64,000 bases of DNA, from NCBI GenBank assembly GCA_900471605.1, contig UCEY01000021.1, positions 124,199-188,198 on the forward strand. The letters run 5' to 3'. The notes under the pieces were generated by a model. That model saw only the letters and a list, made by a program, of their open reading frames with translations, was not told the origin of the DNA and made no database searches. A program made the translations under genes and the position numbers. This document shows, piece after piece, positions 35,804 to 45,496 of this stretch. This stretch comes from Hyphomicrobiales bacterium. GTDB taxonomy: Bacteria > Pseudomonadota > Alphaproteobacteria > Rhizobiales > Rhizobiaceae. Within the stretch, counting starts at the first letter, position 1; every line of letters starts with the position of its first letter.

Positions 35804-37563
35804 GCCTGCAGCCCTCGCACAACCGGTGGCCGATACGTGCGGGTCTGGCCGTCTTCGAGGACCGAGTCGAGAAGCATTCGGGTGTAGTCGTGTTGAGGAG
35901 CGCCGAACAGATCCGTCGCGGTATTGGTCTCGACGATCCTGCCGTCCTTCATGACGGCAACCCGATCGCAGCTATCCGCCACGACGCCGAAATTGTGGGT
36001 TACCAGGATGACCGCCATATTGAACTCCTTCTGCAGATCGCGGAGAAGATCGAGCACTTCCGCCTGCACGGTTACGTCGAGCGCCGTCGTCGGTTCGTCG
36101 GCGATTAGCAGGTCGGGACTGCAGGCGACCGCACCGGCGATGAGGACGCGCTGGGCCATGCCGCCCGAAATCTCGTGCGGATAGGCGCGAAAAACCCGTT
36201 CCGGATCCGGCAGCTTCACCCGGGCGAGCAGTTTCAGGGCCCGCCTTGTCGCCTCCGCCCGCGAAATCCCCAGCACCGTCATCATAGGCTCTACGAGTTG
36301 GAAGCCGATCCGGAACGCCGGATCGAGATTGGCCATGGGCTCCTGCGGCACATAGGCGATGCGTTTGCCGCGAAGGGCCTGGATGTCATTTTCGGAAGAT
36401 CTCGCAAGATCGACGCCGTCGAACCGGATGGCCCCGGAAAGTACGCGGCCGCCGGGGGACAAAAGCCCGAGAATGGCAAAGGCCGTCTGGCTTTTGCCCG
36501 AGCCGCTTTCGCCGACAAGCCCAAGCACCTCGCCACGCTTGAGACTGAGGCTGACGCCCTTGACGACTTCGCGCCAGCCATCATTGGCAGGATAGGCGAC
36601 GACGAGATCCCGCACGTCGAGGAGCGCGTCGGATCCGGGGAAAGGCTGCGGGCCGCTCGCCGCCAGGGGCGCGATCTTCGGCGCTCTCACCTGAATGCCG
36701 CTCTGCTGCATGCGGTCGCGGATGGCGTTGGCAAGCAGCACCAGCGAAGCCACCGTCGCCGTGATCGCCAGTCCCGGCCAGAGGATCGCCCGGGGTGAGA
36801 CATAGATGTTGGAGAAGGCATCCTGCAGCATTCCGCCCCAGGTGGGCGTGCTGGGATCGCCAAGCCCGAGAAACTCGAGGCCCGACTGGACGACGATGGC
36901 GATGCCGGCGACGATGGACGTCTGAATGACCACAGGAGCCCTTACCGAGAGCAGGATGTGCTTCGTGATGATCCTGAGATCACTGAGGCCCGAGACCCGT
37001 GCGGCGTCTATATAGAGCTCGTGTTTGACGCCGTTGACGAGATTGCGGGTGAGCCGGAAAAAGCCCGGCGACAACATCACCCCGAAAACGGCCATCGATA
37101 GATAGATAGAGGCACCCAGTGCCTGATAGAAGGCGAGCAGCACGATCAGCGCCGGCAGCGCCATGATGCCGTCGGAGATCCAGCGCGCGACCAGGTCGAG
37201 CTTCCTGCCGTAGAAGCCGGCAAACAGCCCGGCCGTCACTCCGATGGACGCGGCGATGACGACCGTGATCAGGGCACCGAGGAACGTGTTGCGGCCTCCG
37301 TAGACCAGCCGGCTCCAGATGTCGCGGCCCGAGCCGTCGCCGCCGAAAAGATAGCCTTCGCCGGCCGGAGCGTTGACCTTGAATATCTGGACGGCGGACG
37401 GGTCGTTGGGCGCCAGAAGGGGAGCGAAGATCGCCGAGGCGATGACGATCAGAAGCACCAGCGAAGCGACGAGGCCGGTCGGGTTGGTGAGCACCGAGCG
37501 GACGAAATGGCGACGCTGCGGCGCGGCCTGGATCGGACCCTGGGCCGTGTTGATATCGCTCAT
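35800..37563 (-). CDS. fused DppC-type permease and DppD-type ATPase
   Basis: A 587-residue chain. Residues 1-290 are an OppC/DppC permease with a cytoplasmic start, the GGDGSGRDIWSRLVYGGRN motif, several helices, EAA loop ELYIDAARVSGLSDLRIITK and the FLGLGDPSTPTWGGML signature. From about residue 310 comes a complete nucleotide-binding domain: GESGSGKSQ, signature ISGGMAQRVLIAGA, ADEPTTALD and APQHDYTRMLLDS. Fusions of this kind are known among proteobacterial Opp-like systems. Both ends overlap neighbouring genes by 4 bp. I placed the start at ATG 37563; the frame runs further upstream only as a shadow of the DppB gene. Confidence 0.92.
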   Translation of the reverse strand: MSDINTAQGPIQAAPQRRHFVRSVLTNPTGLVASLVLLIVIASAIFAPLLAPNDPSAVQIFKVNAPAGEGYLFGGDGSGRDIWSRLVYGGRNTFLGALITVVIAASIGVTAGLFAGFYGRKLDLVARWISDGIMALPALIVLLAFYQALGASIYLSMAVFGVMLSPGFFRLTRNLVNGVKHELYIDAARVSGLSDLRIITKHILLSVRAPVVIQTSIVAGIAIVVQSGLEFLGLGDPSTPTWGGMLQDAFSNIYVSPRAILWPGLAITATVASLVLLANAIRDRMQQSGIQVRAPKIAPLAASGPQPFPGSDALLDVRDLVVAYPANDGWREVVKGVSLSLKRGEVLGLVGESGSGKSQTAFAILGLLSPGGRVLSGAIRFDGVDLARSSENDIQALRGKRIAYVPQEPMANLDPAFRIGFQLVEPMMTVLGISRAEATRRALKLLARVKLPDPERVFRAYPHEISGGMAQRVLIAGAVACSPDLLIADEPTTALDVTVQAEVLDLLRDLQKEFNMAVILVTHNFGVVADSCDRVAVMKDGRIVETNTATDLFGAPQHDYTRMLLDSVLEDGQTRTYRPPVVRGLQA

Positions 37564-38501
37564 GACATCCTCACTTTCGGATTGGCCCAGGCGTTGAGGA
37601 AATCGATCAGTATGTTCACGATCACGACCACGATGATGAGCGTCACAACCACTCCCATCAGCACGGGAACGTCGCCGATCAGGGCGGCCGACACCGTCAG
37701 CGATCCCATGCCCGGGATCGCGAAGACCCGCTCGATGACAGCAGCGCCGCCGAGAAGGGCGATGAACTGTACCGAAAGCACTGTCAGAGCCGCCGGCATG
37801 GCATTGCGCAGCGCATGGCGATAGAGAACCGAACGGGGTTTGACGCCACGGGCGCGCAGGGTGCGCACATAATCCTGTCGGAGCGCATCGATGACGGCGC
37901 CGCGGACCTGCTGGGAGGCGGAGGCGATGCCCGAAAGCACAAGTGCTGCAACGGGAAGCACCAGGGACGCGGCCCAGGCTGATGGCGAGGCGCTGAACGA
38001 AACATAACCCGTCGCCGGCAGCCAGCCGAGCTCGACCGAGAAGGTGAGGACGAGCAGCAGGCCAAGCCAGAAATTCGGCATGGCGAAACCGGCGACGCTG
38101 ACGATCTGGATCGCGCGGTCGGCCCAGCCGCCGCGGACCGCCGCGGCGATGCCAAGCATCGCCGAAACGAAAGCCATCATCGCCACGGCGATCGTCACCA
38201 TCGACAATGTGACGGGCAACCGGCTCGCGAGGGCCGAGGTCACGCTCTCGCTCATCGTCCATGATGGGCCGAGATCCCCGCGCACGGCGTGGCTCACCCA
38301 GTCGCCGAATTGGACAGGCAGCGGTCGGTCGAGCCCCAGCCGGCTGTTCAACGCCTTCACCTGGTCGGCAGTCGCATTCTCACCCAGGATGTTGCGCGCA
38401 ACATTCTCCGTGGCGCCGAAGACCATCATGAAGGTCAGGGTCGAAACCAGGCAGAGCAACGCGAGGCCCGAAGCGATCCGTTTCAGAAGATACCGTATCA
38501 T
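37560..38501 (-). CDS. peptide-type ABC transporter permease, DppB/OppB family
   Basis: A 313-residue inner-membrane permease: first helix LLKRIASGLALLCLVSTLTF, a periplasmic part with NSRLGLDRPLPVQFGDW, five more helices, and the EAA loop YVRTLRARGVKPRSVLYRHA. It pairs with the permease half of the downstream fusion (ATGA overlap). It lies 12 bp after the binding-protein gene of the same operon. Confidence 0.9.
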   Translation of the reverse strand: MIRYLLKRIASGLALLCLVSTLTFMMVFGATENVARNILGENATADQVKALNSRLGLDRPLPVQFGDWVSHAVRGDLGPSWTMSESVTSALASRLPVTLSMVTIAVAMMAFVSAMLGIAAAVRGGWADRAIQIVSVAGFAMPNFWLGLLLVLTFSVELGWLPATGYVSFSASPSAWAASLVLPVAALVLSGIASASQQVRGAVIDALRQDYVRTLRARGVKPRSVLYRHALRNAMPAALTVLSVQFIALLGGAAVIERVFAIPGMGSLTVSAALIGDVPVLMGVVVTLIIVVVIVNILIDFLNAWANPKVRMS

Positions 38502-38513
38502 CGGGATCCGAAC

Positions 38514-40022
38514 TCACTTGGCGGGTGCAAAGTCGCGCGGCCATGGCACGATATTCTGCGCCTGCATCTGGACCTTCACCTCGGCGTTGGAAATGTAGAT
38601 GCCGTCGATGCGGAACCACGGCGCAAAGAAGGCATTTTCGACCATGTATCGATTGGCCGCCTGCATTGCGGCGTTCTGATCCTTGCCGGGAGGCGCATAC
38701 TGGGCGGTCTTCAGCAGCGCCTCCAGCTTCTCGTCCTTTGCCTTGGAGGTATTCCAGGGGGAGTTGGCGAAGGCGAACTTGTTGAAGTCGGCCCAGGGCG
38801 ACTGGCTGCCCAGGCGGAAGAGGAACATCGGGTATTTGCCCGACAGCAATTCGGCGATCGTGACATTCGGCGGGACTTTCACCCAGTTGACGGTGACGCC
38901 GACGTCCTTGAGCTGCTGCGTTATGATCGGCGTGTAGGAGGCGAGGGTACCGATATCCGGCATCGTGACGCTGAAGCCGTTCGGATAACCTGCTTCGGCG
39001 AGCAATGCGCGGGCAGCCTTTGGGTCGTATTGGTAGGTGCCGTCAAGCGATGGATCGAAGGCTTCGCTTGGTGGGACGAAAGGTTGATCCGTGACCTCGC
39101 CATAACCTCGCGCCACGAACTTCAGGATGGCTTTTTCATCGAACGCCATATTGAGCGCGCGTCGGACGCGGACGTCGGAAAGCGCTTTTACCATTTTCCC
39201 GTCGCGGTCGGAGAGAAACAGGCCCAGCCAGTCTACCGGCAACCTGGAAACGGTCAGTTTGCTGGCCTCGGCCTCGGTCACGACCTGCCCTTCGCCCGCG
39301 GCGGCATCCACCTGGCCGGACTTCAGGGCATTCATGCGCGCGCTGAGATCGTTGATCGGCGTGATCGTCATGGTGTCGAACGGAAACGCGGCGGCGTTCC
39401 AATAGTCCGGATTGCGCTTGTAGACGTATTGCCGCCCGGTCACCGAGCGCTCCGTGTCGTAGATATAGGGACCGGAGCCGATCGGAAGCGTCTTGGAATC
39501 CGGCTTGCCGAGCGTGGCCGGGCTTGCCATCGCGCCGCCGACGGTCGCCAGGTTGAAGAGCATGCCGGGATCGGGCTCCTTCAGGTGCAGCTTCAACTCG
39601 GCCGGGCCTACGATCTCGACATTTTTGACGGCCCCGGCCATCCACGTGTTCTGTCCGACGCCGTCGCGCAGATATTCCAGATTGGCCTTTACCGCTTCCG
39701 CGTTGAAAGGCGTGCCGTCGGTGAACTTAACGCCCTCTCGCAGCTTGAGCGTCAGCTCCGTCCCGTCCCCGTTGAAGCTCCACTCCTTGGCAAGGTTCGG
39801 CATCGTCTTGCCGTCCGGTGCCGTGTAGAGCAGCGTGTCGAAGACCGGCATCCAGTATTGGGCGCGATGACCGATGGAAAGCCCGGCGCGATCGAATGTG
39901 TCGTTATCCAGAATGGCGGCGATTGCCAGTGTCTGGGCATTGTTTCCGACCTCTGCTCTGGCGGCCGGCGACATAGCCAGGAAAGCCGCCGATAAGGCGG
40001 ACAAAATGATTCGGTTTCGCAT
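38514..40022 (-). CDS. ABC transporter substrate-binding protein, family 5
   Basis: A 502-residue periplasmic binding protein, first gene of the transporter-sulfatase operon. The signal peptide is residues 1-23 (ILSALSAAFLAMSPAARA, cleavage before EV). The mature part has LTLKLREGVKFTDGTPFNAE, the SBP_bac_5 core, and VRRALNMAFDEKAIL. Family-5 proteins bind peptides, but also oligosaccharides and other polar compounds. The downstream sulfatase suggests a sulfated ligand. It is divergent from a LysR gene, with a 161-bp shared regulatory region. Confidence 0.9.
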   Translation of the reverse strand: MRNRIILSALSAAFLAMSPAARAEVGNNAQTLAIAAILDNDTFDRAGLSIGHRAQYWMPVFDTLLYTAPDGKTMPNLAKEWSFNGDGTELTLKLREGVKFTDGTPFNAEAVKANLEYLRDGVGQNTWMAGAVKNVEIVGPAELKLHLKEPDPGMLFNLATVGGAMASPATLGKPDSKTLPIGSGPYIYDTERSVTGRQYVYKRNPDYWNAAAFPFDTMTITPINDLSARMNALKSGQVDAAAGEGQVVTEAEASKLTVSRLPVDWLGLFLSDRDGKMVKALSDVRVRRALNMAFDEKAILKFVARGYGEVTDQPFVPPSEAFDPSLDGTYQYDPKAARALLAEAGYPNGFSVTMPDIGTLASYTPIITQQLKDVGVTVNWVKVPPNVTIAELLSGKYPMFLFRLGSQSPWADFNKFAFANSPWNTSKAKDEKLEALLKTAQYAPPGKDQNAAMQAANRYMVENAFFAPWFRIDGIYISNAEVKVQMQAQNIVPWPRDFAPAK

Positions 40023-40160
40023 GCTCTCCTCCCGAGAGCCTGACTTGCCTTACTCCCCGGCAAAACAGGCTGCATATAGCGAATAAGACCCCTGCCAGAC
40101 GGCAGCCCGGAGTCATACCAGTTGAGGCAATACGCGAAAAATGCAATTAACAGCGCGACC

Positions 40161-40177
40161 GATAAATCGAGTTTATC
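40161..40177. promoter_or_regulatory. LysR-type operator (T-N11-A dyad)
   Basis: GATAAA (40161-40166) and TTTATC (40172-40177) form a perfect inverted repeat around TCGAG, with T63 and A75 spaced as T-N11-A, the usual LysR recognition pattern. It ends 6 bp before the lysR start codon and lies in the region shared with the divergent transporter operon. It is the best candidate for the regulator's own site. Confidence 0.6.
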
Positions 40178-40183
40178 ACTGCC

Positions 40184-41131
40184 ATGCTGGATCAGATTAC
40201 CCATCTTTTCCGTCTTCAGGCGATCGTGGAGGAGGGCAGCCTCCGCCGCGCGGCCGAACGGCTGAACGTCACGCAGCCCGCCCTGTCTCGGTCTCTGGCC
40301 CAGCTCGAGACGCATTTCGGGCGGCCGCTCCTCGAGCGGCACGCACGCGGCGTCCGGCCGACGCTTTTTGGCGAAAGGGTGCTGTCGGAATCGCTGCGGA
40401 TGATGCGTCACTGGGAGGTCGCCGAACAGGAACTCATGTCCGACAGGGCAATCGGCAAGGCCTATCTGCGGATCGGAGCCGGACCGATGTGGCGTCCGGC
40501 GATCCTGCCGGAGCTGTTTGTCAGCATGCAGCGGCGGTTCCCCAAAATCGTGTTCGAACTCAGAAACAGCCGTTACGCAGCCTCGCTGACAGATCTCCTT
40601 GAGGGGCGCCTCGACATGCTGTTCACCGGAATGACGATCGATGATCCGCAAGACTTCCGCCTTGTCGCACTTCCTCTGACCAATGTGATCAACAACGTCA
40701 TGGCGCGCGAGGACCATCCGATCTTCGCCGCGCTCGACGCGGCCGGCGCAGTTCCGACGGAGCGTCTGCTCGATTATCCCTGGCTCGTCTATTCGGAGCT
40801 TCCGATCTATCAGGCAACCACTCAGCACGGGCTTTTCGAACGGCTGGGACGGGAGCCGGATATCCGGTTGAGTTGCGAGAGCCTGAATTCGACACTGTCC
40901 ATCCTTCAGCGCAGCGATTGCCTCTGCCTGTTGCCCGACGCGGCCGTCCTGGCGACCTCCTGCCCGCGGGTCGTGCCGGTGCCGGTCAATCTCAATTACA
41001 GGCATACGCGGACCGGGGTTATCTATCGCCAGGAGCTCGAAGACTGGGGACCGGTGCGCGAGTTGGTTGCCCTTTGCAAGGAACGCTTCCAGATCGAGAA
41101 CCAGCCGAAAGCCGAAAAGCGCGACGGATAG
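40184..41131 (+). CDS. LysR-family transcriptional regulator
   Basis: A 315-residue regulator with the N-terminal LysR winged helix (VEEGSLRRAAERLNVTQPAL, SRSLAQLETHFGRPLLER) and a periplasmic-binding-like effector domain from about residue 92 (YLRIGAGPMWRPAILPELFV, LLEGRLDMLFTGM). No SD is visible before the ATG at 40184, possibly because the operator dyad occupies that space. It lies between the transporter-sulfatase operon (divergent) and a second sulfatase (same strand, 140 bp on). It probably activates one or both in response to the substrate or inorganic sulfate status. Confidence 0.9.
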   Translation: MLDQITHLFRLQAIVEEGSLRRAAERLNVTQPALSRSLAQLETHFGRPLLERHARGVRPTLFGERVLSESLRMMRHWEVAEQELMSDRAIGKAYLRIGAGPMWRPAILPELFVSMQRRFPKIVFELRNSRYAASLTDLLEGRLDMLFTGMTIDDPQDFRLVALPLTNVINNVMAREDHPIFAALDAAGAVPTERLLDYPWLVYSELPIYQATTQHGLFERLGREPDIRLSCESLNSTLSILQRSDCLCLLPDAAVLATSCPRVVPVPVNLNYRHTRTGVIYRQELEDWGPVRELVALCKERFQIENQPKAEKRDG

Positions 41132-41271
41132 CGATCAGTTTTAAGCATCGCTCCCTTTTGAAATTGCATTATTTCCGCATGGTCGGACGCTGTATCCTTG
41201 CCGAGGCGCTGAGAGTTCGGGGGCTGTGGTCGCCTGCCTGTCTCTGCCGCCTGCATGCGAGGGAGGGATAT

Positions 41272-42792
41272 TTGCGACCCAACATCATTTTCATCATGGC
41301 GGATGACCATGCCGCGCGGGCAATCTCCGCCTATGGCGCAGGTCTCAACCACACCCCCAATCTCGACCGCCTGGCGGCGGAGGGGATGAGGCATGATGCG
41401 ACCTACGTGACGAATTCGATCTGTACCCCTTCGAGGGCCGCGATCCTGACCGGCACGCATAACCACGTCAACGGCGTCACCACGCTCGTGACGCATATGA
41501 ACAACCGTATTCCGAACGTCGCCAAGCTCCTGAAGGCGGCAGGCTACCGCACCGGCATCTTCGGCAAATGGCATCTGGGTGAAGGGCCTCTCCACGAACC
41601 AAGAGGCTTCGATGACTGGGCTGTCGTTCCGGGGCAGGGCGACTATTGGGACCCGGCGTTCATCGACCGCGACGGCCGGCGCCGGATTGCGGGCTATGTC
41701 ACCGACATCATCACCGACAAATCCATCGATTTCATCGAGCAAGGCGACGGCCGTCCCTTCTTTCTGATGTGCCATCACAAGGCGCCGCACCGTAACTTCA
41801 TTCCTCATCCAAAACACGATCACCTGTGGGCCGACGAAGATCTTCCGCTGCCATCGACGTTCAACGACGATTATTCCAATCGCGCGGCGGCCGCGGCGGC
41901 CGCCCGCATGCGGGTCCGTTCCGATCTCAACTGGGAAGACCTCGGGCTGGTGCAGCCGGAAGGGCCGGCCACCATCGCCGGAGAGCTGATGCTGGATCAG
42001 ATCCCTTATCGCCGCGTACCGGAACTCAGGGACGGCGAGAACATCACGGTGGTGTGCGCCTCAACCGGCCGGAACTACACCTTCACCGACCCGCAGGTTT
42101 TCGCCGAGTTCAAATACCAGCGTTATATGAAACGCTATCTCCGCACGGTCCAGTCGATCGACGATAATGTCGGTCGACTGCTCGACTACCTCGACGAAAA
42201 AGGCCTGACCGAAAACACCCTGGTTATCTATACGTCGGACCAAGGCTTTTTCCTCGGCGAGCATGGCTGGTTCGACAAGCGGTTCATGTACGAGGAGAGC
42301 CTGCAGATGCCGTTCCTGGCGCGTTACCCCGCGGCGATCCCGGCGGGTACGACCAGCAGCGATCTGGCCTGCAATGTCGATTTTGCCCCGACCTTCCTGG
42401 ATTATGCAGGAGTGCAGACGCCTTCCTTCATGCAGGGGCGGTCAATGCGGCCCGTTCTGGAGAAACGGACGCCGGCCGACTGGGAGCAATTGGTGTACCA
42501 CCGCTATTGGATGCACAACGACGCAATCCACGGCGCCTGGGCGCATTACGGGGTGCGGGATGCACGCTACAAGCTCATCTACTGGTACAATGACGATCTC
42601 GGGCAGCCGGGAGCGCGACCCAACGGTGCGCCGCCGGAATGGGAGCTATTCGACTGCGCGGAGGATCCGCATGAGCTGAGGAATGTCGCGGATGACGCGG
42701 CCTACGCAGCCGTTTTCCGCGAAATGCGCGCCAAACTCGACGCCAAGATGGCCGAAATTGGCGATATTCCCGAACATATCCAAGGCGACTGA
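41272..42792 (+). CDS. CxPxR-type sulfatase (mucopolysaccharide-type)
   Basis: A 506-residue sulfatase. It begins RPNIIFIMADDHAARAISAY, the classic family N-terminus with metal-binding DD. It then has C51 in NSICTPSRAAILTG as the formylglycine precursor, GIFGKWHLGEG, and YTSDQGFFLGEHGWFDKRFM with the second metal site. The sequence resembles arylsulfatase A/heparan-sulfatase-like enzymes of polysaccharide loci. The start is TTG at 41272, just after GGGAGGG; no ATG precedes the conserved start in frame within the gap. There is no signal peptide, so it is cytoplasmic. The substrate is unassigned. A perfect hairpin follows the stop. Confidence 0.9.
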   Translation: MRPNIIFIMADDHAARAISAYGAGLNHTPNLDRLAAEGMRHDATYVTNSICTPSRAAILTGTHNHVNGVTTLVTHMNNRIPNVAKLLKAAGYRTGIFGKWHLGEGPLHEPRGFDDWAVVPGQGDYWDPAFIDRDGRRRIAGYVTDIITDKSIDFIEQGDGRPFFLMCHHKAPHRNFIPHPKHDHLWADEDLPLPSTFNDDYSNRAAAAAAARMRVRSDLNWEDLGLVQPEGPATIAGELMLDQIPYRRVPELRDGENITVVCASTGRNYTFTDPQVFAEFKYQRYMKRYLRTVQSIDDNVGRLLDYLDEKGLTENTLVIYTSDQGFFLGEHGWFDKRFMYEESLQMPFLARYPAAIPAGTTSSDLACNVDFAPTFLDYAGVQTPSFMQGRSMRPVLEKRTPADWEQLVYHRYWMHNDAIHGAWAHYGVRDARYKLIYWYNDDLGQPGARPNGAPPEWELFDCAEDPHELRNVADDAAYAAVFREMRAKLDAKMAEIGDIPEHIQGD

Positions 42793-42803
42793 GTTGATCC
42801 TAC

Positions 42804-42832
42804 GGCCCGCTCGGCACGTCGCCGAGCGGGCC
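42804..42832. terminator. perfect 12-bp GC-rich hairpin between convergent genes
   Basis: GGCCCGCTCGGC (42804-42815) and GCCGAGCGGGCC (42821-42832) pair exactly around ACGTC. It lies between the stops of the sulfatase (plus) and sugar ATPase (minus). Neither side has a U-run, so it may act with Rho or protect both 3' ends. Confidence 0.6.
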
Positions 42833-42848
42833 GGAGGATCTATCGAAC

Positions 42849-43853
42849 CTAGACCGAGATGCGATTGCCGCTGCCGTCGAAAAGGTGGGTCAAGGCAGGT
42901 TCATAGGACAACCAGACCCGCTCCCCCGCAGACAAGCTCGCGTCTCCTATGGTTCGCGCGATCACGGTTCCGAGGCACTCCACCAGGACATGTAGAAACG
43001 TGTCGCTTCCAAGACGCTCGGTGAACTGGACCTGGCCCTGCAACGCGCCGCTCTCCCTGCTCACGGTTATATGCTCGGGCCTGACGCCGAGCGTATGTGC
43101 TCCCGCGGCCTCCGCCACTTCGCCGGTAAACAAGTTCATTTTCGGCGAGCCGATGAAACCGGCGACGAACAGGGTCTGCGGGCGATTGTAGAGGTCGATC
43201 GGTGCGCCGACCTGTTCGATGCGGCCCTTGTTGAGCACGACGATCTGGTCGGCAAGCGTCATGGCTTCCACCTGGTCGTGCGTCACATAGATCATTGTCG
43301 CGCCCAGACGCTGGTGAAGCTGGGCGAGCTCGACGCGCATCTGGGTGCGCAGGGCGGCGTCGAGGTTCGAAAGCGGCTCATCGAACAGGAAAACCTTCGG
43401 TTCGCGCACGATCGCCCGGCCGATGGCGACGCGCTGGCGCTGGCCGCCGGAAAGCTCCGCCGGTTTGCGCTTCAACAGAGGGGTCAGTTGCAGCACATCG
43501 GCGGCGGCCGCGACTTTGCGCTTGATCTCGGAATTCGGCACCTTTGCCATCTTCAGCGCGAAGCCGATATTCCCTTCCACGTCCATGTGCGGATAAAGCG
43601 CGTAGGACTGGAAGACCATGGCGATGCCGCGCTCCGTCGGCCGATCGTCGGTCACGTCGCGGCCGTCGATGAAGAGATGGCCGTCGGTCGTTTCCTCCAG
43701 CCCCGCCGTCAGCCGAAGGAGCGTCGATTTTCCGCAGCCGGATGGCCCGACGAAGACGGTGAAAGATCCGTCCGGGATATGCAGGGAGACGTCTGGAATG
43801 ACATCGATGGCTCCGAATGTCTTTCTGATGTTGCGGTATTCGAGCGCGGCCAT
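42849..43853 (-). CDS. sugar ABC transporter ATP-binding protein (UgpC/MsmK type)
   Basis: A 334-residue ATPase, last gene of the xylo-oligosaccharide operon. It has Walker [66 protein letters not shown], and a TOBE C-terminus ([29 protein letters not shown]). It should energise the two permeases of this operon. It is shorter than the paralogue at 19336-20445, mainly in the C-terminal regulatory part. Confidence 0.93.
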   Translation of the reverse strand: MAALEYRNIRKTFGAIDVIPDVSLHIPDGSFTVFVGPSGCGKSTLLRLTAGLEETTDGHLFIDGRDVTDDRPTERGIAMVFQSYALYPHMDVEGNIGFALKMAKVPNSEIKRKVAAAADVLQLTPLLKRKPAELSGGQRQRVAIGRAIVREPKVFLFDEPLSNLDAALRTQMRVELAQLHQRLGATMIYVTHDQVEAMTLADQIVVLNKGRIEQVGAPIDLYNRPQTLFVAGFIGSPKMNLFTGEVAEAAGAHTLGVRPEHITVSRESGALQGQVQFTERLGSDTFLHVLVECLGTVIARTIGDASLSAGERVWLSYEPALTHLFDGSGNRISV

Positions 43854-43856
43854 GGG

Positions 43857-45494
43857 TCAGTCCTGAGGAAGGTTCTTGTAGATGAAGTGCGAAAAGTCCG
43901 CCGGCATCGCGAGGCCGCCGAGATCGTGCGCCGCCATGCCGACGAAAGCGCCGGTAAAGTTGCCGATGCCGACGAAGGACCCGGTGATCTTGCTCTGTTC
44001 GCCTTCGCCGCTTTCGTCGGACAGCACGGAGTTGTCGAGCACCGGCCCGATACGCGTCCATGCGCCGTCCTTCCAGTAGAAGAAGCGCAAAGCCGCTCCC
44101 CGTACTTCGACGCGCATGCGGACCGGACCGTCCGGAACGGGGATCGGCTCGGCAAGCCCAAGCATGGTCATCCCGTTCGGCCACTGGCCGTTGCAGTAGA
44201 AGATTTGCAGCGACCGTCCGGCTTTTTCGTCATGACTGACGCAGAGATAATGGTAGGCGAAGCGGTTATAGTAGGCGATCAGCCCCGCCATCTGCAGATA
44301 GGAGGTCGGATCGCAATCGACCTCCGTTTCGGCATCGTAATCGAAATGCGTCTGGCGACGGGCGACGAGGGACTGTTCGAACCAGGACCCGACGGATTCG
44401 CGGCCGAACAGGCGAAGGTGACCGGGGCGGTCCGACAGCGAAAACAGTCGTTCCGGATAAGGCGTTCTCAGCCACTGAAACGCCGAGGGCAGGCCGGTGT
44501 CCGGAGCGAATTCATAACGCTCCGGTTCCGCGGGGAAGGGGTGCGGAGGAAGGGCCGGCGCCGGCACCTGTTCCTGCGGGACGTACCTGTCCCCCTCCAG
44601 CCTCAGCCAGCCGTCCTCGCCCCACACGCACTTCTGGATCGCCGTCTCGCGGCCGAGCACGGATCGATAGAGGCCGGGCAGCGGTCGGCTGCAGAGATGC
44701 ACCATGTAGGTATCGCCGTCAGGCGTCTCGACGAAATCGCCATGGCCACCGCGCTGCAGCGTGGCATCCGGATGGAAACGCGACGTGACGACATGGGTGT
44801 CCGGGTGCAATTCGTAAGGGCCGGCGATATGGCGCGATCGGGCCATGGTCACGGCGTGGGAATAACCCGTGCCGCCTTCAGCGACCACGAGATAATACCA
44901 GCCGTTTCGTTTGTAGAGATGCGGCCCTTCCGAAAGGCCGAGCGGCGAGCCGCGGAAGATGTTGGTGATCGGGCCGACAAGCTTCTTCTCGGCCGCGTCG
45001 TATTCCTGGAGGAGGATGCCGCCGAAACGAGACGGGCGTCCGCGATGATCCCAGACCAGGTTGACGTGCCACTTGCGACCGTCGTCGTCATGAAAGAGGG
45101 AGGGGTCGAAACCCGAGGAGTTGAGATAGACCGGATCGGACCACGGGCCCTCGATGGTCGGGGAGGTGACGAGATAGTTGTGGCAGTCCTTGAATGCTCC
45201 GCTCTTTCGCTTCACGTCCGTGTAGATCAGCCAGAACAGGCCGTCCGCATAGGTGAGGCAGGGAGCCCAGATGCCGCAGCTGTCCGGATCGCCGCGCATG
45301 TCCAGCTGCGAGGCGCGGTTGAGGGGACGGCCTGCGAGGCGCCAGTTCACGAGGTCGCGCGAGTGATGGATCTGCACCCCCGGATACCACTCGAAGGTCG
45401 ACACGGCGATGTAATAGTCTTCGCCGACACGACATATGGAAGGGTCGGGATTGAATCCGGGGAGGATCGGATTCTGGATCATGACGCTATTCAT
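43857..45494 (-). CDS. GH43 beta-xylosidase-like glycosidase
   Basis: A 545-residue enzyme. The N-terminal five-bladed propeller has the three family-43 acids: D17 in GFNPDPSICRVGEDYY (base), D130 in GFDPSLFHDDDGRKW (pKa modulator) and E189 in LGLSEGPHLYKRNGWYYL (acid). A C-terminal beta-sandwich of about 200 residues follows, as in XynB-type beta-xylosidases. It should hydrolyse imported xylo-oligosaccharides to xylose (or remove arabinose) in the cytoplasm; no signal peptide is present. Transporter genes on both sides and a XylR at the head of the cluster support this. It starts 2 bp after the upstream permease stop. Confidence 0.92.
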   Translation of the reverse strand: MNSVMIQNPILPGFNPDPSICRVGEDYYIAVSTFEWYPGVQIHHSRDLVNWRLAGRPLNRASQLDMRGDPDSCGIWAPCLTYADGLFWLIYTDVKRKSGAFKDCHNYLVTSPTIEGPWSDPVYLNSSGFDPSLFHDDDGRKWHVNLVWDHRGRPSRFGGILLQEYDAAEKKLVGPITNIFRGSPLGLSEGPHLYKRNGWYYLVVAEGGTGYSHAVTMARSRHIAGPYELHPDTHVVTSRFHPDATLQRGGHGDFVETPDGDTYMVHLCSRPLPGLYRSVLGRETAIQKCVWGEDGWLRLEGDRYVPQEQVPAPALPPHPFPAEPERYEFAPDTGLPSAFQWLRTPYPERLFSLSDRPGHLRLFGRESVGSWFEQSLVARRQTHFDYDAETEVDCDPTSYLQMAGLIAYYNRFAYHYLCVSHDEKAGRSLQIFYCNGQWPNGMTMLGLAEPIPVPDGPVRMRVEVRGAALRFFYWKDGAWTRIGPVLDNSVLSDESGEGEQSKITGSFVGIGNFTGAFVGMAAHDLGGLAMPADFSHFIYKNLPQD

Positions 45495-45496
45495 AA

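Noticed and set aside
37564..38262. Upstream extension of the permease-ATPase fusion frame
   Set aside because: This part only shadows the DppB gene in another frame; the proper start overlaps the DppB stop as ATGA.
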